DNA of 64,000 bases from Alloascoidea africana. Its lineage: Eukaryota > Ascomycota > Alloascoideomycetes > Alloascoideales > Alloascoideaceae. The notes beneath the pieces are model-generated. The model was given only the letters and a program-made list of their open reading frames with translations, searched no databases and was not told where the DNA came from. Where the stretch lies: the NCBI GenBank assembly GCA_030581615.1, contig JAKTTT010000044.1, positions 1 to 64,000 on the forward strand. Direction: 5' to 3'. The position numbers and the translations under genes are program-made. Within the stretch, counting starts at the first letter, position 1. Every line of letters begins with the position of its first letter. This document shows, piece after piece, positions 34,730 to 44,142 of this stretch.

Positions 34730-35767
34730 AATCACATTGAATGCATAAAATACCCGTACTCTCTAATATCTTTTTCTCTATTTCCCCTTTTTTTCTATTA
34801 AGAGATTACATTTATCTAATCATAGCATTTGTCTTGTCTTTCGATCTTTCGCTAAAGCGGTATAATGAGTTCTGGTATATAATAAAATTAATAATAAAAC
34901 AAAAAAAAAAACATTGATTTAGCCTTTCAAAATGTATAGTCTACATGAAGATGTCCTTGTTCAAGTTATGGAGGCTTTTATGACGCATAAAAATTCCATC
35001 GCTCCTGGAGAATCCACATCTTTGAAGTAGCAAGACAGGTTTAACACCAGGCCTCCTTTTGAAAAAATTCTCATGTATATAAAAGTTTATTCTTGATCTT
35101 GGAACATGAAAGGAGCTTGTAACAGAAAAGGAATTATTCCGCAGGGTGAAACACTAGGTGATAGGAGAGAGAGAGGTGCCACAAGAACAGAGAGTGCAGT
35201 GGTTAACACTCATTGCCTATGTGCCACATAAAAGGTTAAAAGTATCAAAGGCATTGCCATGAGATCCAAGGCGTGATCTTCACATTAATAAATACGTTTT
35301 TGGTTCCAATATTGTCCAAGAGAAGAAATGTAGAACACAAACAAGAGAATGTATTTCATCCAGGTCTTTGCGTTCAAGTGTTTCTCGTAGATATCCTACT
35401 TTTCTTTTTAAATTTATTTAAAAGTTTATGAAACAAAGATCCAATTTGTTTGTGAACAACTACAGAAAAGAGGATTTAAACCTATAAGTCCGTCTTTCCC
35501 CCCCCCTAGGTTTTGCTTATATCCAGTTAAGCATGTGTGTGTGTGTGTGTGTGTGGCATTAGTACAAGTACGAGAACGGCTCTTGTTTTGCCATACTTTT
35601 AGGGTTTGCTAAGCCTTCGAAAGAGAGAAAACTCAAAAAAAATGGGATACAGAAGAAGAGAGAAATGGGGGACGTGAAGGTACTCAAAAATGGAGGTGGA
35701 TGAGTTCAGACAATACGGAAACTGATTTAAAATCAATCAACTGCCTGGGGTAACCTAACCCTTTCAG
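34730..35767. other. Gap between GT32 and aspartyl protease genes
   Basis: Holds the 3' end of the GT32 gene and the promoter of the protease gene. A (TG)11 run lies at 35534-35555 and a short C9 run near 35501-35509. No coding sequence seen. Confidence 0.5.
35534..35555 (+). repeat. (TG)11 microsatellite
   Basis: Perfect dinucleotide run in the promoter region of the aspartyl protease gene, about 210 bp before its ATG. Confidence 0.9.
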
Positions 35768-36943
35768 ATGAGATATCTTTTCTTCATCCAGCTTCTGAGC
35801 TTGGCTCTCAGTGGTTTTGGTGCTTCCACACAACCAAAAATCGTACAATTGGACTTTAGTCACAATAAGAAGTTATCAAATTGGACCAGTCCACTTGGCA
35901 AAAGATTGAGTCCAGGCTCGATTCCCCCGGCCATTCCTATTCAGTACGATGGGCTGTTTTATCATGTTGATCTTAAAATCGGAACGCCACCCCAATTGTC
36001 CCGAGTCTTACTAGATACTGGTTCTTCAGACCTGTGGGTTTTCAGTTCTGAAACAGGAGCATCTTTAAGCTATGATAGTTCAAAGTCTTCCACCTATCAC
36101 TATAACAATTCGGAATTTTTAGCTTTTTATTTATCGGGAACCGCTGCTGGAGATTGGGCTACAGAGACCGTTAGTCTTGGAGACATTACAATTAAGAATC
36201 AAAGCTTTGGTATCAACAGTATTCAACCCGATAAAACAGATCTTGGCATTTTGGGCATTGGCAAATCTTCACAAGAATCTTCAAAGACGAAGTATTTGAA
36301 TTTCCCGGAAAGTTTGGTTAGTCAGGGCTATACTCAACGTAATGTTTACTCGTTATCTCTGTACGATCCGGAATTGAAACACGGTTCAATTCTGTTTGGA
36401 GGAGTGGATACCAATAGATATCAAGGTTCTCTTTATACAATTCCTCTTGCGAATGGGACTGTGTTAGCAGCTGGTGTTGACTCTGTATTTGTAAATGGCA
36501 AGAAGCTGAGCAATGCTTCAATCAAAGAAGCGGTTTTGGACTGTGGCACCTTGGGCACGTTTCTACCTCCCGCCATCATTGATAGTATTGGAAAAGCACT
36601 TGGAGGCACGAAAAAACGGTACCAATTCGAATTTGACAAAGTTCCAACCGGTGGAAATGTAACTTTTTCGTTTTCTGGAGCCACTGTTTCCCTACCCACA
36701 GAAGCGATTGTGATTCCTAATGGTAGCAAACCTGGATACTATCTTGCATTGAGCTCTAACAGAGCTTCAAATGGGATAACACTTTTGGGTGATACTTTTC
36801 TACGATACGCATACGTTGTGTATGATCTTGACAACGATGAGATTTCGCTGGCCCAGGCAAAACACGGCGTCGAAGGATCAAGTGTAGTGGAAGTTACTAG
36901 TAGAACTGTGCCTGGTGCGAAACAAGCGCCCAAACTTGAATAA
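35768..36943 (+). CDS. Secreted aspartyl protease (pepsin/candidapepsin family)
   Basis: Product 391 residues. A signal peptide (about 1-20, FFIQLLSLALSGFGAS) is followed by a propeptide ending in a Kex2-type KR (SPLGKR, about residue 46). The mature enzyme has the first catalytic motif LLDTGSSDLWVF (Asp about 82), the flap region, and the second catalytic motif at about 257, VLDCGTLGTFLP, where the usual Ser/Thr after Asp is Cys. The Asn-X-Ser/Thr sequons suggest glycosylation. The tail (AKHGVEGSSVVEV to KLE) lacks a hydrophobic end, so it is not GPI-anchored like a yapsin and is more likely released or held in the wall. The gene converges with TOS1. Confidence 0.92.
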   Translation: MRYLFFIQLLSLALSGFGASTQPKIVQLDFSHNKKLSNWTSPLGKRLSPGSIPPAIPIQYDGLFYHVDLKIGTPPQLSRVLLDTGSSDLWVFSSETGASLSYDSSKSSTYHYNNSEFLAFYLSGTAAGDWATETVSLGDITIKNQSFGINSIQPDKTDLGILGIGKSSQESSKTKYLNFPESLVSQGYTQRNVYSLSLYDPELKHGSILFGGVDTNRYQGSLYTIPLANGTVLAAGVDSVFVNGKKLSNASIKEAVLDCGTLGTFLPPAIIDSIGKALGGTKKRYQFEFDKVPTGGNVTFSFSGATVSLPTEAIVIPNGSKPGYYLALSSNRASNGITLLGDTFLRYAYVVYDLDNDEISLAQAKHGVEGSSVVEVTSRTVPGAKQAPKLE

Positions 36944-37617
36944 ATAATTAGCTTATGTTTTTGTATTGTTGTGCTTAATAGAACCAAAAGAAAGCAAGAA
37001 AGCGCCTACATTGGTCTTTGTTTACAAACACAGCAAGGGGTAGTGTGCGAGTAGGAGTACCAAAAATTCCAAGTCTGCCTCAACATCGGAAAAACCAAAC
37101 AAACACAAAAACTCAATTAAAAAGGGGGGTGCTGAAACGCTTAAAGAGCGTCATTGTTAAAAAGTTTCTAAATTGTGGGTAAAAAAGGCTAGTAGTAGAA
37201 GCAAGTTATCAAAACAGGCAACGACAAAAAAAGATAAAGACAACCACTATAAAAACAAACATAAATCAACAAAACAATAATATTGATACAGCACAAACTC
37301 AATCTGTTTTCTTTCTTTCTTTTTTTGCTTTCAAAAAAACCTCTAGTGTAATGTAGAAGACCCAGAACAATTTCTTTGTTCCAATGATTGTAAACCACCG
37401 AAACAGATACCGTATCTCCCTTCTTTCATTTTACAAGTACAATCAATTACACACTTGAGGAACATGCTCAATCGTGTAACACAAAACGTCTATGGGCGAA
37501 AACAAAAGAGGTCCTTTTTCTTTTTTATTTCTTTTTTTTCCCCTCCTCATTCGTGGTAATGGCAATGCTTTCATATTATTATTACCATTCTTGTATCTCT
37601 TTTGGTTTTCTGATGGT
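36944..37617. other. Gap between convergent protease and TOS1 genes
   Basis: Two 3' flanks facing each other. A-rich and T-rich runs, no reading frame with domain content. Confidence 0.5.
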
Positions 37618-38949
37618 TTAACCAATAATGGCCTTGGAAGCGGGTTGGGCCAACAAAGATTGGACGGAATTCAAATCAATGGAAGATCCGAAATCAAAAG
37701 AGCTATCCAATTCCAAAATTCGGATATTGCTTGTAGAACCATCAAAGATGACAGCAGCTTTTAGAGAACCAGAGGTGGGTCTTGAGAAGTAGTCCTGGCT
37801 ACCACCACCGGAACCTCCTTGCTTGTTATGGAGATGAGAAATCAACTTGTCTGAACCGGGGCTCAAAATTTCAAAAAGATCGAGTTCACCACATCCAGAG
37901 TTCCAGCATGAGCAAGATCCATACTGGGTGGTTCTGGGGATTTGGGCATTCAAGAGCCATACTGCAGGCATATCACCGTTGAGCCCACCAGCGCCAAAGT
38001 CACTTGGCATTTCAAACTCAAACAAAAACAGTTTGGAGGCACCTCCAAAGCCGTGGTAGGCTGGGATTCCCTTTCTGTAGTAACCGCAACCACTGTTACC
38101 ATCGTCACAGGATGCGCCGCTGAAAATCATAAATTCAACGTTGGAAGGAACAGTGATATCTGCAAGTAGTTCCTCGGATGGAGCGCTGTCCTCAGCGTTA
38201 CTGCCGCAATAGGAAAGGGAGTTTCCGAAACAGGGAGACCAGACACCTGAGCCGTTCTTGCCGCCCAGAGTGTTGAGGAAAACGACATTTTCTCCGGTTC
38301 CTGGGGTATAGTAGGAAGATCTGGTCCAGCCAGATCCAGAGTCGGAAGCCGAGGAGGAAGAAGAAGAAGAAGAGGAAGAAGCGGCTTTGGAGGATGATTC
38401 TGAAGAGGAGGAGGAGGAGGAGGAGGAGGAGGAGTAGGAAGGGACGTATTCTGCAGAAGTGATAACAGTAGGAACTGCGCTTTCGATACTGCTGCTTGGA
38501 GCTTCAGGCACAGCAGAAGTTTTGGTAAGGCCATCCTCGACGTAAACAGTTTGAGTAATCTGGATGACTTGGGTTACAACAGGGTCTCGTTTGTGCATGT
38601 TGTGGTAATGAGCGCGTTCTTGCTTTTCAACATCTCTTTTCTTATTTGAAGAAGAGGAAGGGTAGTATACAGCAAACTGGTTAAGTCTGATGGGACCTCT
38701 AAAATGAACAGAGAGTTCTTGATCGAAGGGAGAATTTGAACCACTAAAGTAGGCTTGGGAAGTGGAACATCCACAAGAAGTTTCATCCATTTCCGTAACC
38801 TGTTCATAGGACCCACTAAAACCAATTTGCTCATAGGCAATTGCCTTGGCCTGACTACAGTAGAAATTACCAGCGACAAAATCACATCCAGCAGATACCA
38901 GTCCGAGGTAAGGAATGATGGCCGCAATAGCGCTAATCGAGAAAAACAT
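37618..38949 (-). CDS. TOS1: TOS1-like cell wall glucan-associated protein
   Basis: Tos1 is a covalently bound yeast wall protein with a C-terminal domain (DUF2401) that resembles glucan-active enzymes, and an N-terminal DUF2403 domain. Product 443 residues: signal peptide (1-20, ending LGLVSAG), N-terminal Cys-containing domain (CDFVAGNFYCSQAKAI; GFSGSYEQV), a Kex2-like KRD near 103 and 121, a Ser-rich linker with long Ser runs (about 171-207), then the C-terminal domain with GNSLSYCGS, SGASCDDGNSGCGYYR, MPAVWLLNAQIPRT, SCWNSGCGELDLFEIL and AAVIFDGS. The GELDLFE acidic pair is where a catalytic pair would sit. No GPI signal; ends SKAIIG. Length fits Tos1 (455). Confidence 0.88.
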   Translation of the reverse strand: MFFSISAIAAIIPYLGLVSAGCDFVAGNFYCSQAKAIAYEQIGFSGSYEQVTEMDETSCGCSTSQAYFSGSNSPFDQELSVHFRGPIRLNQFAVYYPSSSSNKKRDVEKQERAHYHNMHKRDPVVTQVIQITQTVYVEDGLTKTSAVPEAPSSSIESAVPTVITSAEYVPSYSSSSSSSSSSSESSSKAASSSSSSSSSSASDSGSGWTRSSYYTPGTGENVVFLNTLGGKNGSGVWSPCFGNSLSYCGSNAEDSAPSEELLADITVPSNVEFMIFSGASCDDGNSGCGYYRKGIPAYHGFGGASKLFLFEFEMPSDFGAGGLNGDMPAVWLLNAQIPRTTQYGSCSCWNSGCGELDLFEILSPGSDKLISHLHNKQGGSGGGSQDYFSRPTSGSLKAAVIFDGSTSNIRILELDSSFDFGSSIDLNSVQSLLAQPASKAIIG

Positions 38950-40002
38950 GTTTGTTGAGAAGACTAGGCTTTTTTTGTTTTTTTTTAAAGTTTCGAGGTT
39001 TAGTTCAAGGTCGAGCGAGTCGTGTCAAGAAATATATCGCGTATACGATTTTTGGGGGGAAAAAAGACAAAAACAGACGATCTGGAAGAGGCCTTAAAGA
39101 GAGTGAAGTGCGTCTTCGTCGATCCGTAGCGGAGGGAAAGGTGAGGTGGTGGGTTTCACAAAAGGAGTGGACTAGTGTAAAAGGCAAGAGAAAGGAGAAA
39201 AGAGAATTGCAATGGGGAATGGGAATGTGGCCTATATATTTATACCGCATCCACGAGATATATACGCCTCCAGCGGAAGCGCCCCTTTTTGCCGTTTTTC
39301 CTTCTCGTATGCGCACGCAGACGCGCCACGAGATACGACGACGCACCCACACGCACACACCTGCCCCCGTTGCCATGGCACTCGATCCAACCGTGTGCGT
39401 CACGTGAGTTCCACACGGTGAAGAAGCTAAGCGCCGAGCATTCTATCTCTCTGTTTTGAGATTTTATGGAGTTGTGGGATGGACAATGAGAGTACTTGAG
39501 AACTGTTTACTTTTACTACTTTTCTTTTGTTTATTTGTTTGGCCGGTAGGCTGAGGATTGCGATTGCTATGGGGGCGCTACTACGGAAGCTCAAACTCAA
39601 AATCAACAAAACGGACGGGTTTTAAAACAGCCGAGAGTCTACACTTTTTTGGTTTGTTGTTAGGTATTGATTGTGCCAAGAAGTCCCAAGCCCACTGCCC
39701 CAAGCACCACAGTCCAAAGTGATTGGTATTGGTATTGGTATTCGTGGTTGGGTGCTGTTGGAGAAGGGGCAGCCAGCGTTAAAAAAGGTAACCGTACCCG
39801 TAAACGTGGGAGCATCCATGCTGTTAGCGAGAATGGAAGGAGGCATCTCATCAGACCAGATCGGATCTCATCAGCGAGATCTCAGATCGCAATAGATTAC
39901 AAGCATCAACCAAATTTTTTTATATATAGTTATCCATTTTGTTTGTATGGTTCATATTAATAAATAAGCAAACGTTCAAAATACCAAGTTTTTTTTTTTC
40001 TT
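38950..40002. other. TOS1 promoter region
   Basis: About 1 kb upstream of TOS1 and downstream of SKY1. Contains AT-rich TATATATTTATA at 39232-39243, a strong E-box palindrome (listed separately), and a short run of GGTATT hexamers (39725-39741). No gene seen. Confidence 0.5.
39390..39419. promoter_or_regulatory. E-box nested in an inverted repeat, TOS1 promoter
   Basis: TCACGTGA (39400-39407) is the optimal Cbf1/Pho4-type palindrome. It is flanked by a perfect 8-bp inverted repeat, ACCGTGTG (39390-39397) and CACACGGT (39412-39419). It lies about 450 bp upstream of the TOS1 start. The nested symmetry suggests paired factors, which is inference. Confidence 0.5.
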
Positions 40003-41796
40003 TCACCAACCTTGGTGTTGAGCTTCTTTAGCCCAACCTCGAATATCCATACCGGAATCCCCGATTTTCCTATCCTCAATAAATACATTTTCGAACCCTT
40101 TTGCATTTGCAAGCCATGAATGATTTGCCATTCCACCTGCATCTGCTCTTTCCTCTGGTAAAAGTCTTAACATTGGTTCCAAAAACCGATTAATTTCATC
40201 AGCAACAGATGTTTCAAGTCTATATTTTTCCACCAAAATGTCCTTTAATAACCATGTTTTCAACTTTTCTATATGGATTAATTGACCTGTGGAAACGTCA
40301 AAATGATCTCTTGTAAATGAACCCGAACGTAGATATTTGGTCGGGAATGAAACGCCCAAAGTCTCGATGATTTGTGCCAAATGGTCATCTTCTTTCGAAT
40401 AGGTTTCTCCATCTATAGGATCAAATAAAAGATCACCGGTTATCAGTTCGAATATGATACATGCAAAGCTCCAGATGTCGGTACTTGCACCCCATGGACA
40501 TCCCAAGATGATTTCGGGAGATCGATACGGTCTCGTTTGGATATCATCGCTCAAATGTTGGTCGACCCAACATCCATTCCCCAAATCTGCAATTTTCACA
40601 GAAATGTCAATGTCAAATGCCATTGGGGTGCGGGATTTCGCAATTGATTCGAGAGTTGACATGAGTACAGGATGGTCAATCACGTTGCTCCCCTTTGGGC
40701 GTGAAGAAGAGGAAGAGGAAGACCGTCGTCTAGCAGGGGTGTGTAGACCCAAGGGAGAGATTACCTTTGAGTCCGGAACCTGAGGAACCTGAGGAACCTG
40801 ATGATGTTGTGAGGGTGGATGAAGAGCCGTCATCCCTAGGAATGGTGAAAGCTGAGGAGATCTTGCCTTTGCGTGTAAAGGAGTATACAACGGTCTTGAT
40901 TTTCTCGACACTTTACGAGTTAGTTTGGCAAGGCTTGAGACGGAGGCCGAACCGGAACTGGATGTAGAAGCAGCCATGCTTTGAATTGAATTTGAATTTG
41001 AATTTGAATTTAAATGTGAAACCGCAAGTCCCTTTTTAATTGTCCGTTGTACGGTTTCCATCTCTTGTAATTGATCCAGTATTCTCTCCACATCATCAAC
41101 AACCACCAGCAAATTATCCGGTTTTAGATCAGTATGTATGATTCCACAAAATCTGTGTAAATAATCAAGTGCCATTAAAACCTGTTTTGCAACCTGTTTT
41201 GCAATCACAAACCCAACTTTTGAACCCGATTCCAAACATCGTTTCAGCAAAACCCCGAGACTTTCACCCAAAACTTCCATAACTATACAAACATGCTTGC
41301 CATTTGGACCAACATGTTCAAAATAGTCATAAAATGAACAAATGTATTTTTTACCTGGATGGTCCGCGGGTGAGGCTGAGCCTGGGGCTGAGGCTGAATC
41401 TGCATTTTGGATATGGGAAAGAATACGGATTTCATCATAGGCGGGTTCTGCGTATTCTTCGGAACCTCTAACGATTTTAAGAGCAACGTGACGGTTTGCT
41501 TGGGTATCATGGGCAAGCCAAACGGTTGAAAAACTTCCCCAACCCAATTTTCTCTCAACAATGTATCTTCCTTGTTTGAAAGATTCGCCGATTTGAACGG
41601 GATGATAGCCACCGTATTCGTAAGCGTTGGGATCTTCTTCAGATTCACAATCGGAATCGGAACCCGAAACGAGGTTGAAATCTTGGGTTGCGAGGATATC
41701 TGCGAGATGGGATGGTACAGGTGACACATCCAGGTCTTGACCTAGGGCGGTCAGATTCAGATTAAGCCTAGAGCTTCTTGAGGAAGAAAACGGCAT
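40003..41796 (-). CDS. SKY1: SKY1, SR-protein kinase
   Basis: Phosphorylates RS-domain proteins such as Npl3 and controls their nuclear import and mRNA export. Product 597 residues (Sky1 742). Kinase features: YHPVQIGESFKQGRYIVERKLGWGSFSTVW (Gly-rich loop), HVALKIVRG (ATP-binding Lys), IIHTDLKPDN (catalytic loop), then a 150-residue low-complexity spacer in place of the SRPK spacer, KIADLGNGCW (DLGN, hallmark of SRPKs instead of DFG), TRPYRSPEIILG and SFACIIFELITGDLLFDP. The C-terminus has RGWAKEAQ. A TTGAAT hexamer run within the spacer encodes Asn-Ser repeats (about 40981-41010). Single exon; head-to-head with RPN12. Confidence 0.95.
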   Translation of the reverse strand: MPFSSSRSSRLNLNLTALGQDLDVSPVPSHLADILATQDFNLVSGSDSDCESEEDPNAYEYGGYHPVQIGESFKQGRYIVERKLGWGSFSTVWLAHDTQANRHVALKIVRGSEEYAEPAYDEIRILSHIQNADSASAPGSASPADHPGKKYICSFYDYFEHVGPNGKHVCIVMEVLGESLGVLLKRCLESGSKVGFVIAKQVAKQVLMALDYLHRFCGIIHTDLKPDNLLVVVDDVERILDQLQEMETVQRTIKKGLAVSHLNSNSNSNSIQSMAASTSSSGSASVSSLAKLTRKVSRKSRPLYTPLHAKARSPQLSPFLGMTALHPPSQHHQVPQVPQVPDSKVISPLGLHTPARRRSSSSSSSRPKGSNVIDHPVLMSTLESIAKSRTPMAFDIDISVKIADLGNGCWVDQHLSDDIQTRPYRSPEIILGCPWGASTDIWSFACIIFELITGDLLFDPIDGETYSKEDDHLAQIIETLGVSFPTKYLRSGSFTRDHFDVSTGQLIHIEKLKTWLLKDILVEKYRLETSVADEINRFLEPMLRLLPEERADAGGMANHSWLANAKGFENVFIEDRKIGDSGMDIRGWAKEAQHQGW

Positions 41797-41813
41797 GGCT
41801 TGAGCCAGCGTAA

Positions 41814-41880
41814 GAAGATGAAGATGAAGATGAAGATGAAGATGAAGATGAAGATGAATATAAAGATGAAGTTGAAGTTG
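41814..41880 (-). repeat. (CATCTT)n hexamer array in the SKY1 leader
   Basis: About eight tandem GAAGAT units on the plus strand, imperfect at the far end. On the SKY1 transcript they read CATCTT, 20-85 nt before its ATG. Confidence 0.9.
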
Positions 41881-42075
41881 AAAATGAATGAGGGAAGATA
41901 CTGGATTGATTTCTTCAAGCCATCATCATCATCGTCATCATCGTCACCATCTCGCGATGACGAAGAATCGGGTTGCGTCGGGATCCGGGTAACACAGACC
42001 AGAGAGTGAGAGAGTGTGTGTGTGTATTCACCCATTCACCCATCTCAAGAGAGAGTGGTCTAGGTTTGAAGAAAC

Positions 42076-42083
42076 TTGCCACC
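42076..42083 (-). promoter_or_regulatory. Proteasome-associated control element (Rpn4-type box)
   Basis: TTGCCACC on the plus strand is GGTGGCAA on the minus strand, eight of the nine bases of the yeast PACE site GGTGGCAAA. It lies 25 bp before the ATG of RPN12, a proteasome gene, and orientation does not matter for PACE. The position is closer to the ATG than usual. Confidence 0.6.
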
Positions 42084-42107
42084 CTATAGGATATATAGTA
42101 TTTCGAA

Positions 42108-43046
42108 ATGACACAGGGCAATTTGGAGAAGCTTGCACAGGAATTAGCAGGGGCATTTTCATGTAAGGATTATGAGCGATGTTCGAAACTGTTGACACCT
42201 ATCAAGGCGGCACTTGCACAACACAATCTTTTGGTACCTACTGGTGGTGGTAAGAAAAGCAGTGGCGGTGGTGGAAGTAATAATCATACATCTGATTTGA
42301 TTGTTGCACGGGATATTTTGGAAGTTGGGGCGCTTTCATCGATCAATTTGAACGATGATGTTGGGTTTTCACGATATATTTCACTTTTAAAGCCGTATTA
42401 TTACAAGGAAGGGGAGAAGCAAGTTGCGGTTTCAGGGAATAAGAACAAGTTACTTGCACTGTATTTGTTGTTATTACTTTCGAATAATCAGATTGCGGAG
42501 TTTCATACGGAATTGGAGACACTTGAAGGGGTTGAACAGGATGTTTATTTGAGTTATCCGGTTAAATTGGAACGGTGGTTAATGGAAGGGTCATATGATA
42601 GGGTGTGGAGGGCGTTGACACAGACCAGTCAGGTTCCGTCACCTGAGTTTTTGCTATTTTCAGATACGTTGGTGAATACGATACGTGGAGAGATTGCGAA
42701 GTGCTTTGAGCAGAGTTATGAATCGTTACCGATTACGAATGCACGGGTTTTGATGTTTTTGAAGTCTGACGAGGAGACGGTGGAGTTTATTCAGCAGGAG
42801 TTGCCGCATTGGAAGTTGGAGCAAGGGAGGATTTACTTTGGCAGTGCCAATTCCAGTGCCGATTCCAGTGGCATTGCCTATGGCAATGGCAATGGCAATG
42901 GCAGTGGTAATGGTAATGGTGCTGGTGCTGAGGAGGAGGCCAAAGAGGACGACGAGATGACAGATCCGTACGCTGGAGTGAGTGCGGCGGAACAGCTAAT
43001 TGCGCACACTCTGGGATACGCCAAGGAGATGGAGTCGATTGTGTAG
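42108..43046 (+). CDS. RPN12: RPN12, 26S proteasome lid subunit
   Basis: PCI-domain subunit (PSMD8 family) that locks the proteasome lid on the base. Product 312 residues (Rpn12 274). Visible: N-terminal helical repeats (CSKLLTPIKAAL, ARDILEVGALSSI, NLNDDVGFSRYISLLKPYY, LYLLLLLSNNQIAEFHTELE), VYLSYPVKLERWLMEGSYDRVW, and the PCI end (EIAKCFEQSYESLPITNARVLMF, HWKLEQGRIYF). Two insertions explain the extra length: a GGGKKSSGGGGSNN loop (residues about 47-60) and, in the C-terminal tail, a GNGNGNGSGNGNG run encoded by a GGCAAT-type hexamer repeat (42880-42925). The C-terminus ends YAKEMESIV. Confidence 0.93.
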   Translation: MTQGNLEKLAQELAGAFSCKDYERCSKLLTPIKAALAQHNLLVPTGGGKKSSGGGGSNNHTSDLIVARDILEVGALSSINLNDDVGFSRYISLLKPYYYKEGEKQVAVSGNKNKLLALYLLLLLSNNQIAEFHTELETLEGVEQDVYLSYPVKLERWLMEGSYDRVWRALTQTSQVPSPEFLLFSDTLVNTIRGEIAKCFEQSYESLPITNARVLMFLKSDEETVEFIQQELPHWKLEQGRIYFGSANSSADSSGIAYGNGNGNGSGNGNGAGAEEEAKEDDEMTDPYAGVSAAEQLIAHTLGYAKEMESIV

Positions 43047-43172
43047 CCAGCGAATATAAAAGATTGATTGATTGATAATTGATTGTAGCACCGGAGACCC
43101 GGCAGTGGACATTTTTATTCATTTGTCAGCAGCACAAGTTCAGTATCCGGGAGATATATATAAAGGAGAGTC

Positions 43173-43219
43173 CACATCTACATCTACATCTACATTTACA
43201 TTTACATCTACATCTACAT
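43173..43219 (+). repeat. (CATCTA)n hexamer array in the cupin gene leader
   Basis: Seven to eight CATCTA/CATTTA units run right up to the ATG of the cupin gene; the ATG itself grows out of the last unit. Confidence 0.85.
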
Positions 43220-43844
43220 GACAGTGCACGAGACAAAGAGCAAGAGCCCGGAGACTGAGCAGGCGAACCAGGCCCAGATCGAGAGTCTGCTTCGACAGCG
43301 ACCGCTCCCGCAATCGCGCCCGCAATCGCAATTGCAATCGCAATCGCCAATTGAAACCGATCGGCTTGTGGAGCAGCTGGAGCTGGTTGCACACCCCGAG
43401 GGAGGCTACTACCGCCAGACGGACAAGAGCCCGTTCACGATGGAGTCGCCGTACGAGGCCAGTGTTTCGCGCACTCGCAGCTTCTCCACGCTGATCTACT
43501 ACCTGCTGACCGCGGCTCGTCCCGCTGGGCGCTTCCACCGCAACCGGTCGCGGATCATCCACGTTTTGCAGCGAGGGTCCGGCACCTACGTGCTGGTGCA
43601 CCCACAGGGCCAGGTCGAGAGCTTCCGGGTCGGCTTCGACACGGCGAACGGCGAGCGGTCGCAATGGGTCGTGCCTGGAGGAGTGTGGAAGGCCAGCTTT
43701 CTGGCGGCCGAGGACTCGCGGCTGCTGATCAGCGAGGTCGTGGTGCCCGGGTTCGAGTTCGAGGACCATGTTTTCCTGGACGAGGCCCAGCTGGCGCGGC
43801 TGGTCGGCGCCGAGGCAGCGCGACGGCTGGCGTGGCTGCTATAA
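43218..43844 (+). CDS. YML079W: YML079W-like cupin protein (DUF985)
   Basis: Small cupin (beta-barrel) protein of unknown substrate; the S. cerevisiae Yml079w crystal structure shows a cupin dimer with a buried ligand pocket. Product 208 residues (Yml079w 201). Family features: LVEQLELVAHPEGGYYRQT, STLIYYLLTAARPAGRFHRNRSRIIHVLQRGSGTYVLVHPQG, VVPGGVWKASFL and VVVPGFEFEDHVFLD. The N-terminal tail is Gln/Ser/Pro-rich and partly repetitive. Codon use is strongly GC-ending, unlike RPN12 next door, but the same shift covers the following gene and the start of the SFP1-like gene, so it looks regional and not a sign of transfer. Confidence 0.87.
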   Translation: MTVHETKSKSPETEQANQAQIESLLRQRPLPQSRPQSQLQSQSPIETDRLVEQLELVAHPEGGYYRQTDKSPFTMESPYEASVSRTRSFSTLIYYLLTAARPAGRFHRNRSRIIHVLQRGSGTYVLVHPQGQVESFRVGFDTANGERSQWVVPGGVWKASFLAAEDSRLLISEVVVPGFEFEDHVFLDEAQLARLVGAEAARRLAWLL

Positions 43845-44051
43845 GCTGAGCAGCTGTGAAGCTGAACAGCTGTGAACTCGAGGTGTTGGTGCTGGTGTTG
43901 GTGCTGATGCTGGTGCTGGTGATGCTCCTCGTATAAAGAACAGATTACATTTCCCTTTCCCTTTCCATTTGCTCGAACGGCTGGTCTTTGTCCAGCGCAG
44001 ATCGTCCCGCCGGGCCTGGATATAAAAAGCATCCTGTTTCTCTTCTCTTCT

Positions 44052-44139
44052 CATCTCCATCTCCATCTCCATCTCCATCTCCATCCACTTCTTCTCTCTC
44101 ACTCGCACTCGCACTCGCACTCGCACTTTCACTCGCACT
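44052..44139 (+). repeat. (CATCTC)n and (CTCGCA)n arrays in the GPI-type gene leader
   Basis: About six CATCTC units (44052-44087) followed by about six CTCGCA units (44100-44139), ending four bases before the ATG at 44143. Confidence 0.88.
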
Positions 44140-44142
44140 CCA

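Larger units (their letters stand above)
41797..42107. other. Divergent SKY1/RPN12 promoter
   Basis: Shared 311-bp promoter. The SKY1 side is filled by a GATGAA hexamer array (CATCTT on the SKY1 mRNA), the RPN12 side has a GTGTGT tract near 42016-42025, a proteasome-box-like element and an ATATATAG stretch. Confidence 0.7.

Noticed and set aside
38127-38534. Minus-strand frame with poly-Pro and poly-Leu inside TOS1
   Set aside because: Frame-shifted shadow of the Ser-rich linker of TOS1.
43126-43769. Long minus-strand frames across the cupin gene
   Set aside because: Mirror of a GC-rich coding region; the plus-strand product matches the DUF985 cupin family.
43218-43844. Horizontal transfer of the cupin gene because of its high GC
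   Set aside because: The composition shift also covers the neighbouring GPI-type gene and the start of the SFP1-like gene, and the protein is a normal fungal YML079W-type member.
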